A model generated the notes under the pieces. That model was not told where the DNA came from. It worked only from the letters and a program-made list of their open reading frames with translations, and ran no database searches. From the NCBI RefSeq assembly GCF_004681185.1, contig NZ_SRIF01000001.1, forward strand, positions 1,240,001 to 1,304,000: 64,000 nt of DNA, given 5' to 3'. Made by a program: the position numbers and the translations under genes. Position 1 is the stretch's first letter, and each line of letters starts with the position of its first letter. This document shows positions 1 to 7,428 of this stretch, in pieces. This DNA comes from Haloarcula amylovorans (GTDB taxonomy: Archaea > Halobacteriota > Halobacteria > Halobacteriales > Haloarculaceae).

Positions 1-1339
1 CCTCGATGCGTTTGGCCTCCTTGTACAGTTCGTCGGCGTTCTTCTCGACGCCGGTGTGGGCGTCCACCGTGACGCGAGTACCGTCGATATCGAGCGTCAC
101 GGTCCCCTCGGTGCCGTCGATGCCGACGACGGCCGCCGCCGCCGGGATTCCCTGGTCGGCCCCCTCCTCGAACGTCGCCTCGATTTCGGCCCACGGCACG
201 TCGTCCTCGCGGGCGGCCTGCACCGTCGAGAGCACCTCGTCGACGAGGTCGTAGTTCGCATAGAGGAGTTCTGCCTTCTCGCGTTCGGCCTCGGCGTCGG
301 CCTCGAAGTCCTCGATGGCCTCCTCCTGTTGCCGGATGATGTGTTCGTACTTCGAAACCTCCGCCTCGAAGTCCGGGCGCTGCGGTTCGCCGCCTTCGAC
401 CTGCTCCTCCCGCTGGAAGTTGAAGAAGTAGTCGTCCAGCGCGTCGTTGAACTCCTCGAACGGTTCGCTGTAGAGATGTTCGTACTCGACCAGTGGGATG
501 GGCGTCACGTCGACGCGTCGGCGGTTCTCTTCCTCGTTGCCGTCGCTGGCGTCGGCGTCGTCAGAATCACCGCCATCGTCTTCGGTCGATTCGTAGTAGA
601 CGCGCGGGTCGAGGTCCCCCTCGCGGAGTTGCGTCGCAAGTTCCGAGACGACCTCGTACAGCCGCTCCAACTGCTCGTCGGTCAGCTCCTCGACAGGGAG
701 ATTGTACTCGATGTCGGCTCGCGAACAGAGTTCCTCGCCGTAGAGCCCGCCGAAGTTCAACTGCGTAGCGAGGGTGCGGACGACGTCGGCGTCGGACTCG
801 CGGATGCGCGCGGCGAACCCCTCGTAATCGACCGTGAGCGGGTTGAACCGTGCCGACGGGAACTCATAGGGCGTCCCCGGCGCGACGGTGCGCGATTTGA
901 GTCGAATGGTGTCCAGACAGTCGATGACCTCGCCGTGTTCGTCCAGCACGGCGACGTTCCCGTCGCCGAACAGCTCCGCGACGATGGTCGTCGAGGCGTC
1001 CTCGCGGTCGAACTCCAGTTCGAGGATGCGGTCGAACTCGAACTGCTCGACGCGGGCGAGATCCGCCCCTGACAGGCGATTCCGGAGCATCATGGCGAAA
1101 TCCGGTGGACGGCCCGGCGCGTCCGGAACGTGTTCCGTCGCGGCGACGTGGGCGCGCTTGACGTCGCCCAGTTCGATGATGAACTCTACTCGCCCGCGGT
1201 CGAAGTCCCGCAGCTTCAGCCTGACCACGTCGTCGTCGGCGTAGAGGTAGGCCTTGTCGAGCTTGGCCCCCAGATAGTCGGAGAGTTCGCTTTCGAGCGC
1301 CGCGAGGTCGACGCTCGTCAGCTCCCGCTTTTCGTCCAT
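1..1339 (-). CDS. rqcH: RqcH / NFACT-family ribosome quality control protein (C-terminus cut by window edge)
   Basis: The reading frame stays open from the ATG at 1339 to the window edge, giving 446 codons without a stop. The N-terminus (MDEKRELTSVDLAALESEL) and the following segment with LGAKLDKAYLYADDDVVRLKLRD and LGDVKRAHVA match the NFACT-N fold of the NEMF/Rqc2/RqcH family. Around residues 330-400 there is a long acidic helical, coiled-coil-like stretch, as expected for the central arms. Members bind the obstructed large ribosomal subunit with peptidyl-tRNA and, in bacteria and archaea, help tag stalled nascent chains. The family is usually about 700 residues in haloarchaea, so roughly the last third, with the NFACT-R domain, is missing here. 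The gene is 62 bp downstream of the flavoprotein gene on the same strand. Confidence 0.88.
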   Translation of the reverse strand, partial: MDEKRELTSVDLAALESELSDYLGAKLDKAYLYADDDVVRLKLRDFDRGRVEFIIELGDVKRAHVAATEHVPDAPGRPPDFAMMLRNRLSGADLARVEQFEFDRILELEFDREDASTTIVAELFGDGNVAVLDEHGEVIDCLDTIRLKSRTVAPGTPYEFPSARFNPLTVDYEGFAARIRESDADVVRTLATQLNFGGLYGEELCSRADIEYNLPVEELTDEQLERLYEVVSELATQLREGDLDPRVYYESTEDDGGDSDDADASDGNEEENRRRVDVTPIPLVEYEHLYSEPFEEFNDALDDYFFNFQREEQVEGGEPQRPDFEAEVSKYEHIIRQQEEAIEDFEADAEAEREKAELLYANYDLVDEVLSTVQAAREDDVPWAEIEATFEEGADQGIPAAAAVVGIDGTEGTVTLDIDGTRVTVDAHTGVEKNADELYKEAKRIE

Positions 1340-1401
1340 GCCGATGGCTGTCGGCGGCGACGCAAAGGCCTGTCGGGACTGCTCGAACGCGGCGACTGGA
1401 G

Positions 1402-2436
1402 TCAGAGCGCATCAACGATAGTTCCGCCCGTGTCCAGTCCGTTCCGCAGTGCCGCGTGGAGCCGTGGCTCGCCGGCCACCCAATCGCCCGCGAAGAAGAG
1501 GTCGTGGTCTCTCGCCACCGCGATTTCGTCGTGTTCGACGGTCGCTTCCGACTGGGAGTACCGCCAGTGCTGATAGTCGGTCCAATCGGGGTCGGTCAAT
1601 CGGTCGTCGTCCAGTAAGTGCGCCGTCCGCTGGGCGATATGCTCGATAAGGGCGTCCGGCCGTTCGTCGTAGTTGGCGACCGACCAGCCCTCGTTCATCT
1701 GGACCAACAGCAGCGACTCCCCGTCGGGGACGTGGCCGTCTTTGCATTCCTCGCGGCCGACCCAGCCGATGTCGTGGTCCTTGTCGCTGTTGACGGCTGC
1801 GTACCACGGCACGTCGAGTTCGAATGGGTAGTGCAGGACGCCCGCGACGACGGTCCGATAGGGGACCGACGCGACGGCATGGCGAATCGAGCGGCGGTCG
1901 TCGTGGCTCCACTTCGCCTGTCCGAGGATGTCCGCCGTCTGCGGGGCCGGCGGCGTCAGCAACACGCCGTCGTACTGGCCGTAGTCGGTCCCTCCGTCGT
2001 CGTAGATGCGCCACCCGCCGTCGGTCCGTTCCAATGTTTCGACGGTGACCTCGTTGCGGACGCTCGCCTCCGTCTCGGCGAACAGCCGTTTCGCGAGCTG
2101 GGTGATTCCCGCCTCGTAGGTCCACTTGTGTTCGTCAGCATCTTTCCCCTCGTGAATCTCGCCGTCGCGCTCGAAGGCGTAGATTGGGTCGTCGACGTCG
2201 ACGAGGCCATCGGTCGGCAGTTCGTCGGTGACGAGTCCGGTGACGCGGTCGTCGGCGTCCTTGAGGTAGTTCGCGCCGTACTCGTAGACGCAGTCGTTCC
2301 TGCGCCGGGTGGCCGCGCGGCCGCAGACGCCGCGGCTCTTTTCGAGGACCGTCACCTCGACCGGTGCATCACGGAGTGCGTACGTCGCCGCGGCACCGGC
2401 CGCACCGGCACCGACGACTGCCAGCGTCGCCGTCAT
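1402..2436 (-). CDS. Renalase-like NAD(P)/FAD-dependent oxidoreductase
   Basis: This 344-residue protein begins with a Rossmann dinucleotide motif, G9-A-G11-A-A-G14, followed by the ribose-binding acid E32 and a GRAA segment typical of amine-oxidase/renalase flavoproteins. Near the C-terminus, HDLFFAGDWVAGEP is the conserved second FAD-binding motif, followed by an ALRNG-like helix that closes the FAD site. The length fits the renalase-like group (COG3380) rather than full monoamine oxidases. The substrate cannot be inferred; bacterial relatives oxidise aberrant dihydro-NAD(P) isomers. There is no signal peptide, so it is probably cytosolic. The ATG start at 2436 is the natural one. Confidence 0.85.
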   Translation of the reverse strand: MTATLAVVGAGAAGAAATYALRDAPVEVTVLEKSRGVCGRAATRRRNDCVYEYGANYLKDADDRVTGLVTDELPTDGLVDVDDPIYAFERDGEIHEGKDADEHKWTYEAGITQLAKRLFAETEASVRNEVTVETLERTDGGWRIYDDGGTDYGQYDGVLLTPPAPQTADILGQAKWSHDDRRSIRHAVASVPYRTVVAGVLHYPFELDVPWYAAVNSDKDHDIGWVGREECKDGHVPDGESLLLVQMNEGWSVANYDERPDALIEHIAQRTAHLLDDDRLTDPDWTDYQHWRYSQSEATVEHDEIAVARDHDLFFAGDWVAGEPRLHAALRNGLDTGGTIVDAL

Positions 2437-2487
2437 ACTCAGAGGGTAGGCCGGCGCGAGTAAATAACTCGGGGCGTGGAATCGATA

Positions 2488-3198
2488 TTAGACGCTCGCG
2501 GCGAGTGCTCGGAGCGCATCTGACCCGCCCGACAGGAGTGGCTCGCCGTGGCCCATCGCCGCCACGTCGAAGGCGGGAATCCGGGATGCGAGGCCGCGCA
2601 CGCTCTCGCGCAGGCGACCCATATCGTAAGAGTCGCCCCAGAACGGCGTCGTCAGTCCACCCGCTTCCTCCCAGACCAAGTCGCCGAGAAACGCCGTCGA
2701 CGCGGCCCCGTGATGATAGACGAGGTGGCCGGGGTTGTGGCCAGGCGTGTGATAGGCGGAAAACCCCGCGATGGAGTCGCCTTCCGCAAGCGGCCGCCAG
2801 TCCACGTCGGGCAGCCGTGATAGCTGTCTGCTCACGCGGTGGAACAGGCCCTTGTGGTGGAACAGCGGCGGGTCGGCCCCCCCGTCGAGCAGCGCCAAGT
2901 CTTCCTGTCCGACGTACACCGGGCCGTCGAACTCGGGGACGAGGCGATTCAGACCACCGACGTGGTCGAGGTCGTAGTGGGTCACCAGCACTCGGTCGAT
3001 ATCCGCAGGACCGTACCCTATCCCGGCGAGTTCCTCGACTATCGTCGGTTCGTTCCACCAGAGGCCGGTGTCCACGAGCGTCAAGCCGTTCCCGTCGCCG
3101 TCGAGCACCGACCCGTCGACGAGATACGCGTTGGACATGAACGGTGGGACGAGGCCCAATTCGAGTAGCCACACCCCCTCGCGGAGTCGCCGTACCAT
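2488..3198 (-). CDS. MBL-fold metallo-hydrolase with HYDLDH metal motif
   Basis: This is a 236-residue metallo-beta-lactamase-fold protein. The metal motif is T73-H-Y-D-L-D-H79, where the usual second histidine of HxHxDH is aspartate. The other ligands are present: H in TPGHNPGH near residue 155, D in FLGDLVW and H in the late MGHGEPLL. Such proteins hydrolyse thioesters, lactones or phosphoesters using two metal ions; the substrate here is unknown. No signal peptide is seen. The gene is on the same strand as the flavoprotein 51 bp downstream, so co-transcription is possible. The ATG at 3198 gives a full-length N-terminal beta-strand. Confidence 0.85.
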   Translation of the reverse strand: MVRRLREGVWLLELGLVPPFMSNAYLVDGSVLDGDGNGLTLVDTGLWWNEPTIVEELAGIGYGPADIDRVLVTHYDLDHVGGLNRLVPEFDGPVYVGQEDLALLDGGADPPLFHHKGLFHRVSRQLSRLPDVDWRPLAEGDSIAGFSAYHTPGHNPGHLVYHHGAASTAFLGDLVWEEAGGLTTPFWGDSYDMGRLRESVRGLASRIPAFDVAAMGHGEPLLSGGSDALRALAASV

Positions 3199-3379
3199 AC
3201 CCTACTGTGGGGTCGAATCCGGAAAACGACGCCGAATCGTGATTGCTAATGTCACACGATGTCGGCGGCAGTGTGGGCGCTTCCTCGGGATGAAGCCGAT
3301 GATAAGGGAGCCTTATCCCGTCGAGCCAAACGATAAGCACCGATTGTTGATGCTTCCATGACTGTTGAGAACAAACCAC
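3199..3379. other. Divergent intergenic region, 181 bp
   Basis: This stretch separates the minus-strand MBL gene from the plus-strand secreted-protein gene and must hold both promoters. It contains AT-richer patches (for example aaacgataagcaccg near 3330), but no TATA box at the expected distance that I would call with confidence. No ORF or strong hairpin is visible. Confidence 0.5.
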
Positions 3380-4207
3380 ATGTCAAGTGACCCGAACGAA
3401 CGGGAGTTCTCCCGCCGCGACGTCCTGCGAGCGTCCGGCGGCGTCGCCGGCCTCTCGGGAACAGCGCGAATGGGGCGGGGGCCGTCCCTCTTCAGTCAGG
3501 ACTGCCCCGACGCGACCAGAGAACCGAAAATGATAGACTGCGACTCCGCCACGAAGGCCGGCTGTTCCGACGACCACCCACGAACGAAGGAACTCCGCGA
3601 CGAGGTTGCGACCGCGCTCGACGACGACTTCGCGACGGTGGGGGCGCTCCTCGACGACGGCTTCATCCCCTACTTCGACCTGCTCAACGAGGGCGACTCC
3701 GGCGGCTGGTCGCACTGGCTCAACCCGGCGTACATCAGCGACGACTCGCTGCTCGATGCGTCCCGTCCGGCCTCAATTATGGTGGATAACAAGTGGTGGC
3801 GACCGCTCGGCGTGATGTTCATCGCCACGGAGAACGGCGAACCGGCCGACCCGCCATCGGTGTACGGCGACGACGAGGACGACGAAGAGCGCTGTTCGCC
3901 GTGGCACCACCACGTCGGCCTCCCGGGTCGCTACGCGTGGTGGAAGTACCAGACCCTCTACACCGGCGGGGCCGACAGCGGCTTCAAGCTACCCTGTCGC
4001 ACGCCCTGCATGATGCACGTCTGGACGTATCCGAACCCGCACGGCGTCTACGCTCACGGGCCGCCGCCGCGGGGCCAGCGCGGTGGCCCGCCCGCCGAAC
4101 CCGCCGGCTTCGAGACGGAGTACACGCCTGGCGAGGACATCCTTGGCATCGACGTGGTGGCCGAGGAACTACTTGAGCACGCCGCCGCGACGCTCTCTCG
4201 TCGGTGA
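3380..4207 (+). CDS. Hypothetical protein with twin-arginine-like N-terminus
   Basis: I do not recognise this 275-residue family. Residues 10-30 read EFSRRDVLRASGGVAGLSG, a haloarchaeal Tat motif (SRRDVL), but the hydrophobic core after it is short and polar and no A-x-A cleavage site is clear, so export is uncertain. The mature part has cysteines at QDCPD, IDCDS, AGCSDD and CRTPC, several tryptophans, and a His-rich WHHHVGLPGRYAWWKY segment that could bind metal or form disulfides outside the cell. An upstream TTG at 3365 would add five residues; I preferred the ATG at 3380 because it places the arginine pair near the N-terminus. It stands alone between oppositely oriented neighbours. Confidence 0.7.
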   Translation: MSSDPNEREFSRRDVLRASGGVAGLSGTARMGRGPSLFSQDCPDATREPKMIDCDSATKAGCSDDHPRTKELRDEVATALDDDFATVGALLDDGFIPYFDLLNEGDSGGWSHWLNPAYISDDSLLDASRPASIMVDNKWWRPLGVMFIATENGEPADPPSVYGDDEDDEERCSPWHHHVGLPGRYAWWKYQTLYTGGADSGFKLPCRTPCMMHVWTYPNPHGVYAHGPPPRGQRGGPPAEPAGFETEYTPGEDILGIDVVAEELLEHAAATLSRR

Positions 4208-4215
4208 CCGGCCGG

Positions 4216-4677
4216 TCAGCCATCCAGATACCGCCGCCAGTCTTCGCCCTCAGCGAGCTGTTTCAGTGCATTCGCATGATAGTCGACGAGTCGCTGTAGT
4301 CGCCAGCGAGCGACCGCCGCGCCGAGTCGACCTAACGGTCCGAACGGCATCGAAAAGCGAACGTCGTCGCGCATGACCGTCCCGCCCACTACTTCCTCGA
4401 AGGTGTGCTCGTGCGAGAGCGATCCGAAGACGCCCGACCGCTGAACGTCGCGAAACTGCCGCGGTCGGTCGAACTCAACGATTTCCGCGGCGAGTTCGAA
4501 CGGAATGCCGAACTGCGGCGCGCGGAAGGTCACGCGGTCGCCGGGACCGAGCAGCCCCGTCCCCTCGACGGCCTCCTCGTCGGGCATCGTGGCGACGTGG
4601 GCCTCGACGTGTCGCGCGAGGTCGAACACCCGCTCGCGCGGCGCGTCGATTCGCGTCTCTCGCTGGATGCGGGACAT
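4216..4677 (-). CDS. SRPBCC (START/polyketide-cyclase-like) family protein
   Basis: This 153-residue protein starts IQRETRIDAPRERVFDLARHVEAH, the classic first strand and helix of the SRPBCC/Bet v1 fold, in which the IDAP..VF pattern begins the ligand-binding cavity. Further along, PRQFRDVQRSGVFGSLSHEHTFEE and the final long helix (LGAAVARWRLQRLVDYHANALKQLAE) complete the fold. Such proteins bind lipids or other hydrophobic ligands; no substrate can be assigned. Its 3' end converges with the preceding plus-strand gene, 8 bp apart. Confidence 0.82.
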   Translation of the reverse strand: MSRIQRETRIDAPRERVFDLARHVEAHVATMPDEEAVEGTGLLGPGDRVTFRAPQFGIPFELAAEIVEFDRPRQFRDVQRSGVFGSLSHEHTFEEVVGGTVMRDDVRFSMPFGPLGRLGAAVARWRLQRLVDYHANALKQLAEGEDWRRYLDG

Positions 4678-4736
4678 CGCGTCACACTGGAACCCGCAGC
4701 CTCAACCGATTTCCGACTCCGGGACCATTCGCCGAC

Positions 4737-5111
4737 GTGGTCAACCGCACGAACCTGCTCGCGGGACTGTGCTGTCTGGGGGCAGTCGCCGGTCTCGCGG
4801 TATTCTTCGGCCCGGCCTCGCTCACCGACGGCCTCGGAGCGACGGTGTTCGCCGGGTTTCTCACGTTCGCAGGCTTGCTCTTTCTCGTCGCCGCGACGGA
4901 GCACACGCTCTCAGTCGGCGGTCGTCGTCTCGACTTACACGACTGTAGCGGCCTCGGCGACATCGCGGTCGGCTGTGCCATCTTCGGCGGGCTGTCCGGT
5001 GGGCCGAGCGGTGTCGCGGGCGTCGTCTACACAGCGCTGGTCGTTCTCGGCGGCCTGAGCGCCGTGCTGTTCGGCGTCGTCGGACTGGCCGAGAAGTACG
5101 GCAGGCTGTAG
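4737..5111 (+). CDS. Small haloarchaeal membrane protein
   Basis: This 124-residue protein starts at GTG 4737. It has four likely transmembrane segments: residues 7-25 (LLAGLCCLGAVAGLAVFFG), 30-53, about 70-90 and about 93-118, with a short polar loop containing HTLSVGGRRLDLHDCSG between the second and third. No catalytic motif is seen and I do not recognise the family. It faces away from the SRPBCC gene, with 59 bp between the two start codons. It may be transcribed with the membrane gene at 5236, 124 bp downstream. Confidence 0.6.
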   Translation: MVNRTNLLAGLCCLGAVAGLAVFFGPASLTDGLGATVFAGFLTFAGLLFLVAATEHTLSVGGRRLDLHDCSGLGDIAVGCAIFGGLSGGPSGVAGVVYTALVVLGGLSAVLFGVVGLAEKYGRL

Positions 5112-5235
5112 GCAACATTCCGAACGCGTCGAGGGATGGACGGGCACTACCAGAGCCATACTCGCGCAGTAGCGGCATAGTCCTCTGTCACAGACCAGCA
5201 CAAGACCCTTTACTGCTGCATCTGTGTCTCGAACG

Positions 5236-5652
5236 ATGTCTCTCCCGACGCTATTCTACGTGGAGTATCTCACTCGCCTCGCGCTGTTCGTCGTGGCATG
5301 GATTTCGATAGGGTACTGGTTCTACGCCGACTCTGCCGCCCGTGGCAGTTCGCTCCCCATCTTTTGGAGTATCGTCTCAGTATTTTTCTGGCCTCTCGCC
5401 CTGTACTATCTCGCCGGGTTTCGGCGTTCGCACGAGCGAGCGAGACCAACCACGCAAAGAGAGCGTCTCGCGTGGATATTCGCGGTGAGCAGTCTCGTCG
5501 CAGTGGTCGTCGGAATGACGGTCACACCGCCGGACCCCTTCTCACAGGGTGTCGTTTCGTGGCTCCTCTTTGCCGCGCTGGTTCCGCTCGCGTACTCTTA
5601 CAGACGCCGGCAGGTACGACAAACTGTGAGCGTCAGAAACGGTCCCGACTAG
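5236..5652 (+). CDS. Membrane protein with a TatC TM5-TM6-like C-terminus
   Basis: This 138-residue membrane protein has two halves. Residues about 1-60 hold two membrane segments with the haloarchaeal pattern YWFYADSAARGSS. The C-terminal third reads VGMTVTPPDPFSQGVVSWL followed by a hydrophobic helix and YSYRRRQ, closely resembling the TatC segment between TM5 and TM6, whose hallmark in E. coli is LTPPDVFSQ. The other TatC parts are absent, so it is not a full translocase. A GTG at 5224 is possible, but the ATG at 5236 has a ctttact box about 25 bases upstream, consistent with a leaderless start. It converges with, and overlaps by 4 bp, the TatC-like gene on the other strand. Confidence 0.65.
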   Translation: MSLPTLFYVEYLTRLALFVVAWISIGYWFYADSAARGSSLPIFWSIVSVFFWPLALYYLAGFRRSHERARPTTQRERLAWIFAVSSLVAVVVGMTVTPPDPFSQGVVSWLLFAALVPLAYSYRRRQVRQTVSVRNGPD

Positions 5653-6443
5653 GAGACATCTTCGGCAGCAGACGTTGCCGCGTCGCTACCGTTCCCCAAC
5701 CACGCAGCGGTTACAGCGAGGACACTGCCGACGATGTATCCGCTCAGGATAGGGCAGGCCCACGCGTACTGCGCTATCCACCCCAGTGGCCACGCGAGAT
5801 AGCCTAGCGTGAGCGTGCCGACAACCAAAACTGCGCCGTAGGAGGTAACAGTCCCGACTGAAGCGACGCCGTCGATAGCTAGCGTCGCCGAGACGGAGGC
5901 GAGCAGGGCACCCACACCACAGGCGAGACAGCAGATCAGCGCGAACATGGCCCAAACAAAGGGAGGTGAGGTTGTGGCCGTCTCAGCGGCGATAGCCGCC
6001 GAAAGTCTCGGAACCAACAACTGATAGGTGGCGAGGGTGACGGCGACGAACAAAAGGAGGCCACCGACAAATACCGTGACGAGCGGCGAAGCCGTCATCC
6101 AGCGTTCTGGAAGCGCCGCGTGCCGTCGCCGCCACCGCCAATAGGAAACTCCAACGCGCGCGGTTCCGACGAGAAGGCCGACAACCGACGCCACGGTCGC
6201 TTCGAAAGCGAGCACGTCGAACGGACTCACCATGACGAGTACGTGATTGTCGATGAGTCCCGGCGGAAGCTTGTACGTGGCTAAATTCGCCACCAACGCA
6301 TCCCAGACGACGAGGTCGAGGACGAGAAACGCCGCGAGAGTGGCGAGCAGAGCGTCTCGAAGTGCGACCACCGTCTCTGACGGTGGCGACGATGGACGGT
6401 CACGAGACGCCGAAGACGCTCGAATTGCTGGCTCGGAGACCAT
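5649..6443 (-). CDS. Divergent TatC-like membrane protein
   Basis: This 264-residue protein has about six membrane segments arranged as in TatC. Compared by eye with TatC, the segment MVSPFDVLAFEATVASVVG matches the periplasmic SPF region before TM2. ALPERWMTASPLVTVF matches the TM2-TM3 loop with its conserved ER. FVWAMFALICCLACGVG matches TM4. YGAVLVVGTLTLGYLAWPL plus WIAQYAWACPILSGYIVG matches TM5-TM6. The functionally important acidic/polar residue of TM4 and the TPPD motif are lost, so it is probably not an active twin-arginine translocase. The N-terminal 25 residues are polar and low in complexity. Another reading is an unrelated six-helix membrane protein. Confidence 0.6.
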   Translation of the reverse strand: MVSEPAIRASSASRDRPSSPPSETVVALRDALLATLAAFLVLDLVVWDALVANLATYKLPPGLIDNHVLVMVSPFDVLAFEATVASVVGLLVGTARVGVSYWRWRRRHAALPERWMTASPLVTVFVGGLLLFVAVTLATYQLLVPRLSAAIAAETATTSPPFVWAMFALICCLACGVGALLASVSATLAIDGVASVGTVTSYGAVLVVGTLTLGYLAWPLGWIAQYAWACPILSGYIVGSVLAVTAAWLGNGSDAATSAAEDVS

Positions 6444-6548
6444 CTATCGGATTCGAAGTCCGACATCGACCGTGTCGTTTCTGCAGCTCAGTTATCAACT
6501 TTTCTGCCCTACGTCACTATCGGAAAGAACCACTCGCGTAGCGAGAAC

Positions 6549-6881
6549 TCAGTGGGCGGACATTTCCGAGAGCACGTTGAGGAAATACACGCCAGCGACG
6601 ACGAGGATGATGCCGACGACGCCGGGAACGTCAAGTTGCTCGTCGAAGACGACGACGCCGATGGTCGCTACCCCGACGATACCCAGTGCGGCCCACGTCC
6701 CGTAGACCACGCCGAGTGGCAGGTCCTCTAACGTCAGCGAAACCAGATAGAACGCCACTCCGTAGCCGACGAGAACGCCGACGCTCGGTAGCGGTCTGGA
6801 AAACCCCTCAGAGAGTTTCAGTGCGGTTGTCCCGAACAGTTCCGAGAGTATCGCGGCGGCGAGGAGGACGTACGGATTCAC
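6549..6881 (-). CDS. Small multidrug resistance (SMR/EmrE-like) transporter
   Basis: Starting at the GTG at 6881 gives a 110-residue protein, exactly EmrE length, beginning MNPYVLLAAAILSE like EmrE. The proton/substrate-coupling glutamate E14 and the binding-pocket residues Y60 and W63 (YGTW) are conserved, and four membrane helices are evident. A TTG at 6902 would add seven residues with no counterpart in EmrE, so I rejected it. Family members exchange protons for cationic compounds, guanidinium or quaternary amines as dual-topology dimers. Only one SMR gene is visible, so a homodimer is the simplest assumption. The exact substrate cannot be deduced. Confidence 0.9.
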   Translation of the reverse strand: MNPYVLLAAAILSELFGTTALKLSEGFSRPLPSVGVLVGYGVAFYLVSLTLEDLPLGVVYGTWAALGIVGVATIGVVVFDEQLDVPGVVGIILVVAGVYFLNVLSEMSAH

Positions 6882-6944
6882 GGGTTCGTCACGCGGGTTC
6901 AATCGAATGTGAAATAGTGATTTCGGCTCAGTCTTCCCCGAGGG

Positions 6945-7316
6945 TCAGTCGACGGAATAGAGATACACAGCGGTCACGGCGACGGCGGCTTCGGCGAGTT
7001 TCGAGAGGATAGACATCGTGTTGAATCGTCCGCTCATCACGAAGAACGCGACGAGCGTGACGACCGCGTAGGCCGCGGCGACGAGGTAGAGTTTGCGCCG
7101 CCAGTACCGACTGAAGAAGACCAGCAGGCCAGCGATCCAGCCAGCCCCGTTCAGGTAGAAGAGGATACCTATCGTCTGGTTGAAACCCATGATTCCCGGT
7201 GCGAGCAGGAAGTGAATGGCCGCCGAGACGAGGGCTCCGAGGGCGGCGACGTACGCGATGCTGTTCGGCGGGAATCGAACCAACCCAGTCTCCCGAGTCG
7301 CCGTGGATTGACTCAT
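6945..7316 (-). CDS. Four-helix haloarchaeal membrane protein (DUF7475-like)
   Basis: This 123-residue protein has a polar N-terminus of about 18 residues and four membrane helices. The first pair contains AALGALVSAAIHFLLAPGI and GILFYLNGAGWIAGLLVFF, and the second AAAYAVVTLVAFFVMSG and LAEAAVAVTAVYLYSVD. A single histidine lies inside helix 1 (IHFLLAP). From memory this resembles the group catalogued as DUF7475. No function is known and no enzyme motif is visible. It is on the same strand as the SMR transporter, 63 bp upstream of it, so the two may share a transcript. Confidence 0.65.
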   Translation of the reverse strand: MSQSTATRETGLVRFPPNSIAYVAALGALVSAAIHFLLAPGIMGFNQTIGILFYLNGAGWIAGLLVFFSRYWRRKLYLVAAAYAVVTLVAFFVMSGRFNTMSILSKLAEAAVAVTAVYLYSVD

Positions 7317-7428
7317 ATCGAGAAAACCACAACGAAACTACAAAAATTCTCGCCACGACCCGTCGCTACTGAGAGTCGAGTGCTCTGCGAAGCAGGCGAA
7401 AAGAACCAACTGTCAGTTCGGTCCGACC

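Noticed and set aside
56..1072. 338-codon plus-strand frame at the left edge
   Set aside because: It is the complementary frame of the RqcH gene, whose minus-strand translation has the NFACT signature.
6882..6902. TTG start that lengthens the SMR transporter to 117 residues
   Set aside because: Starting at GTG 6881 gives exactly the EmrE N-terminus (MNPY) and length of 110.
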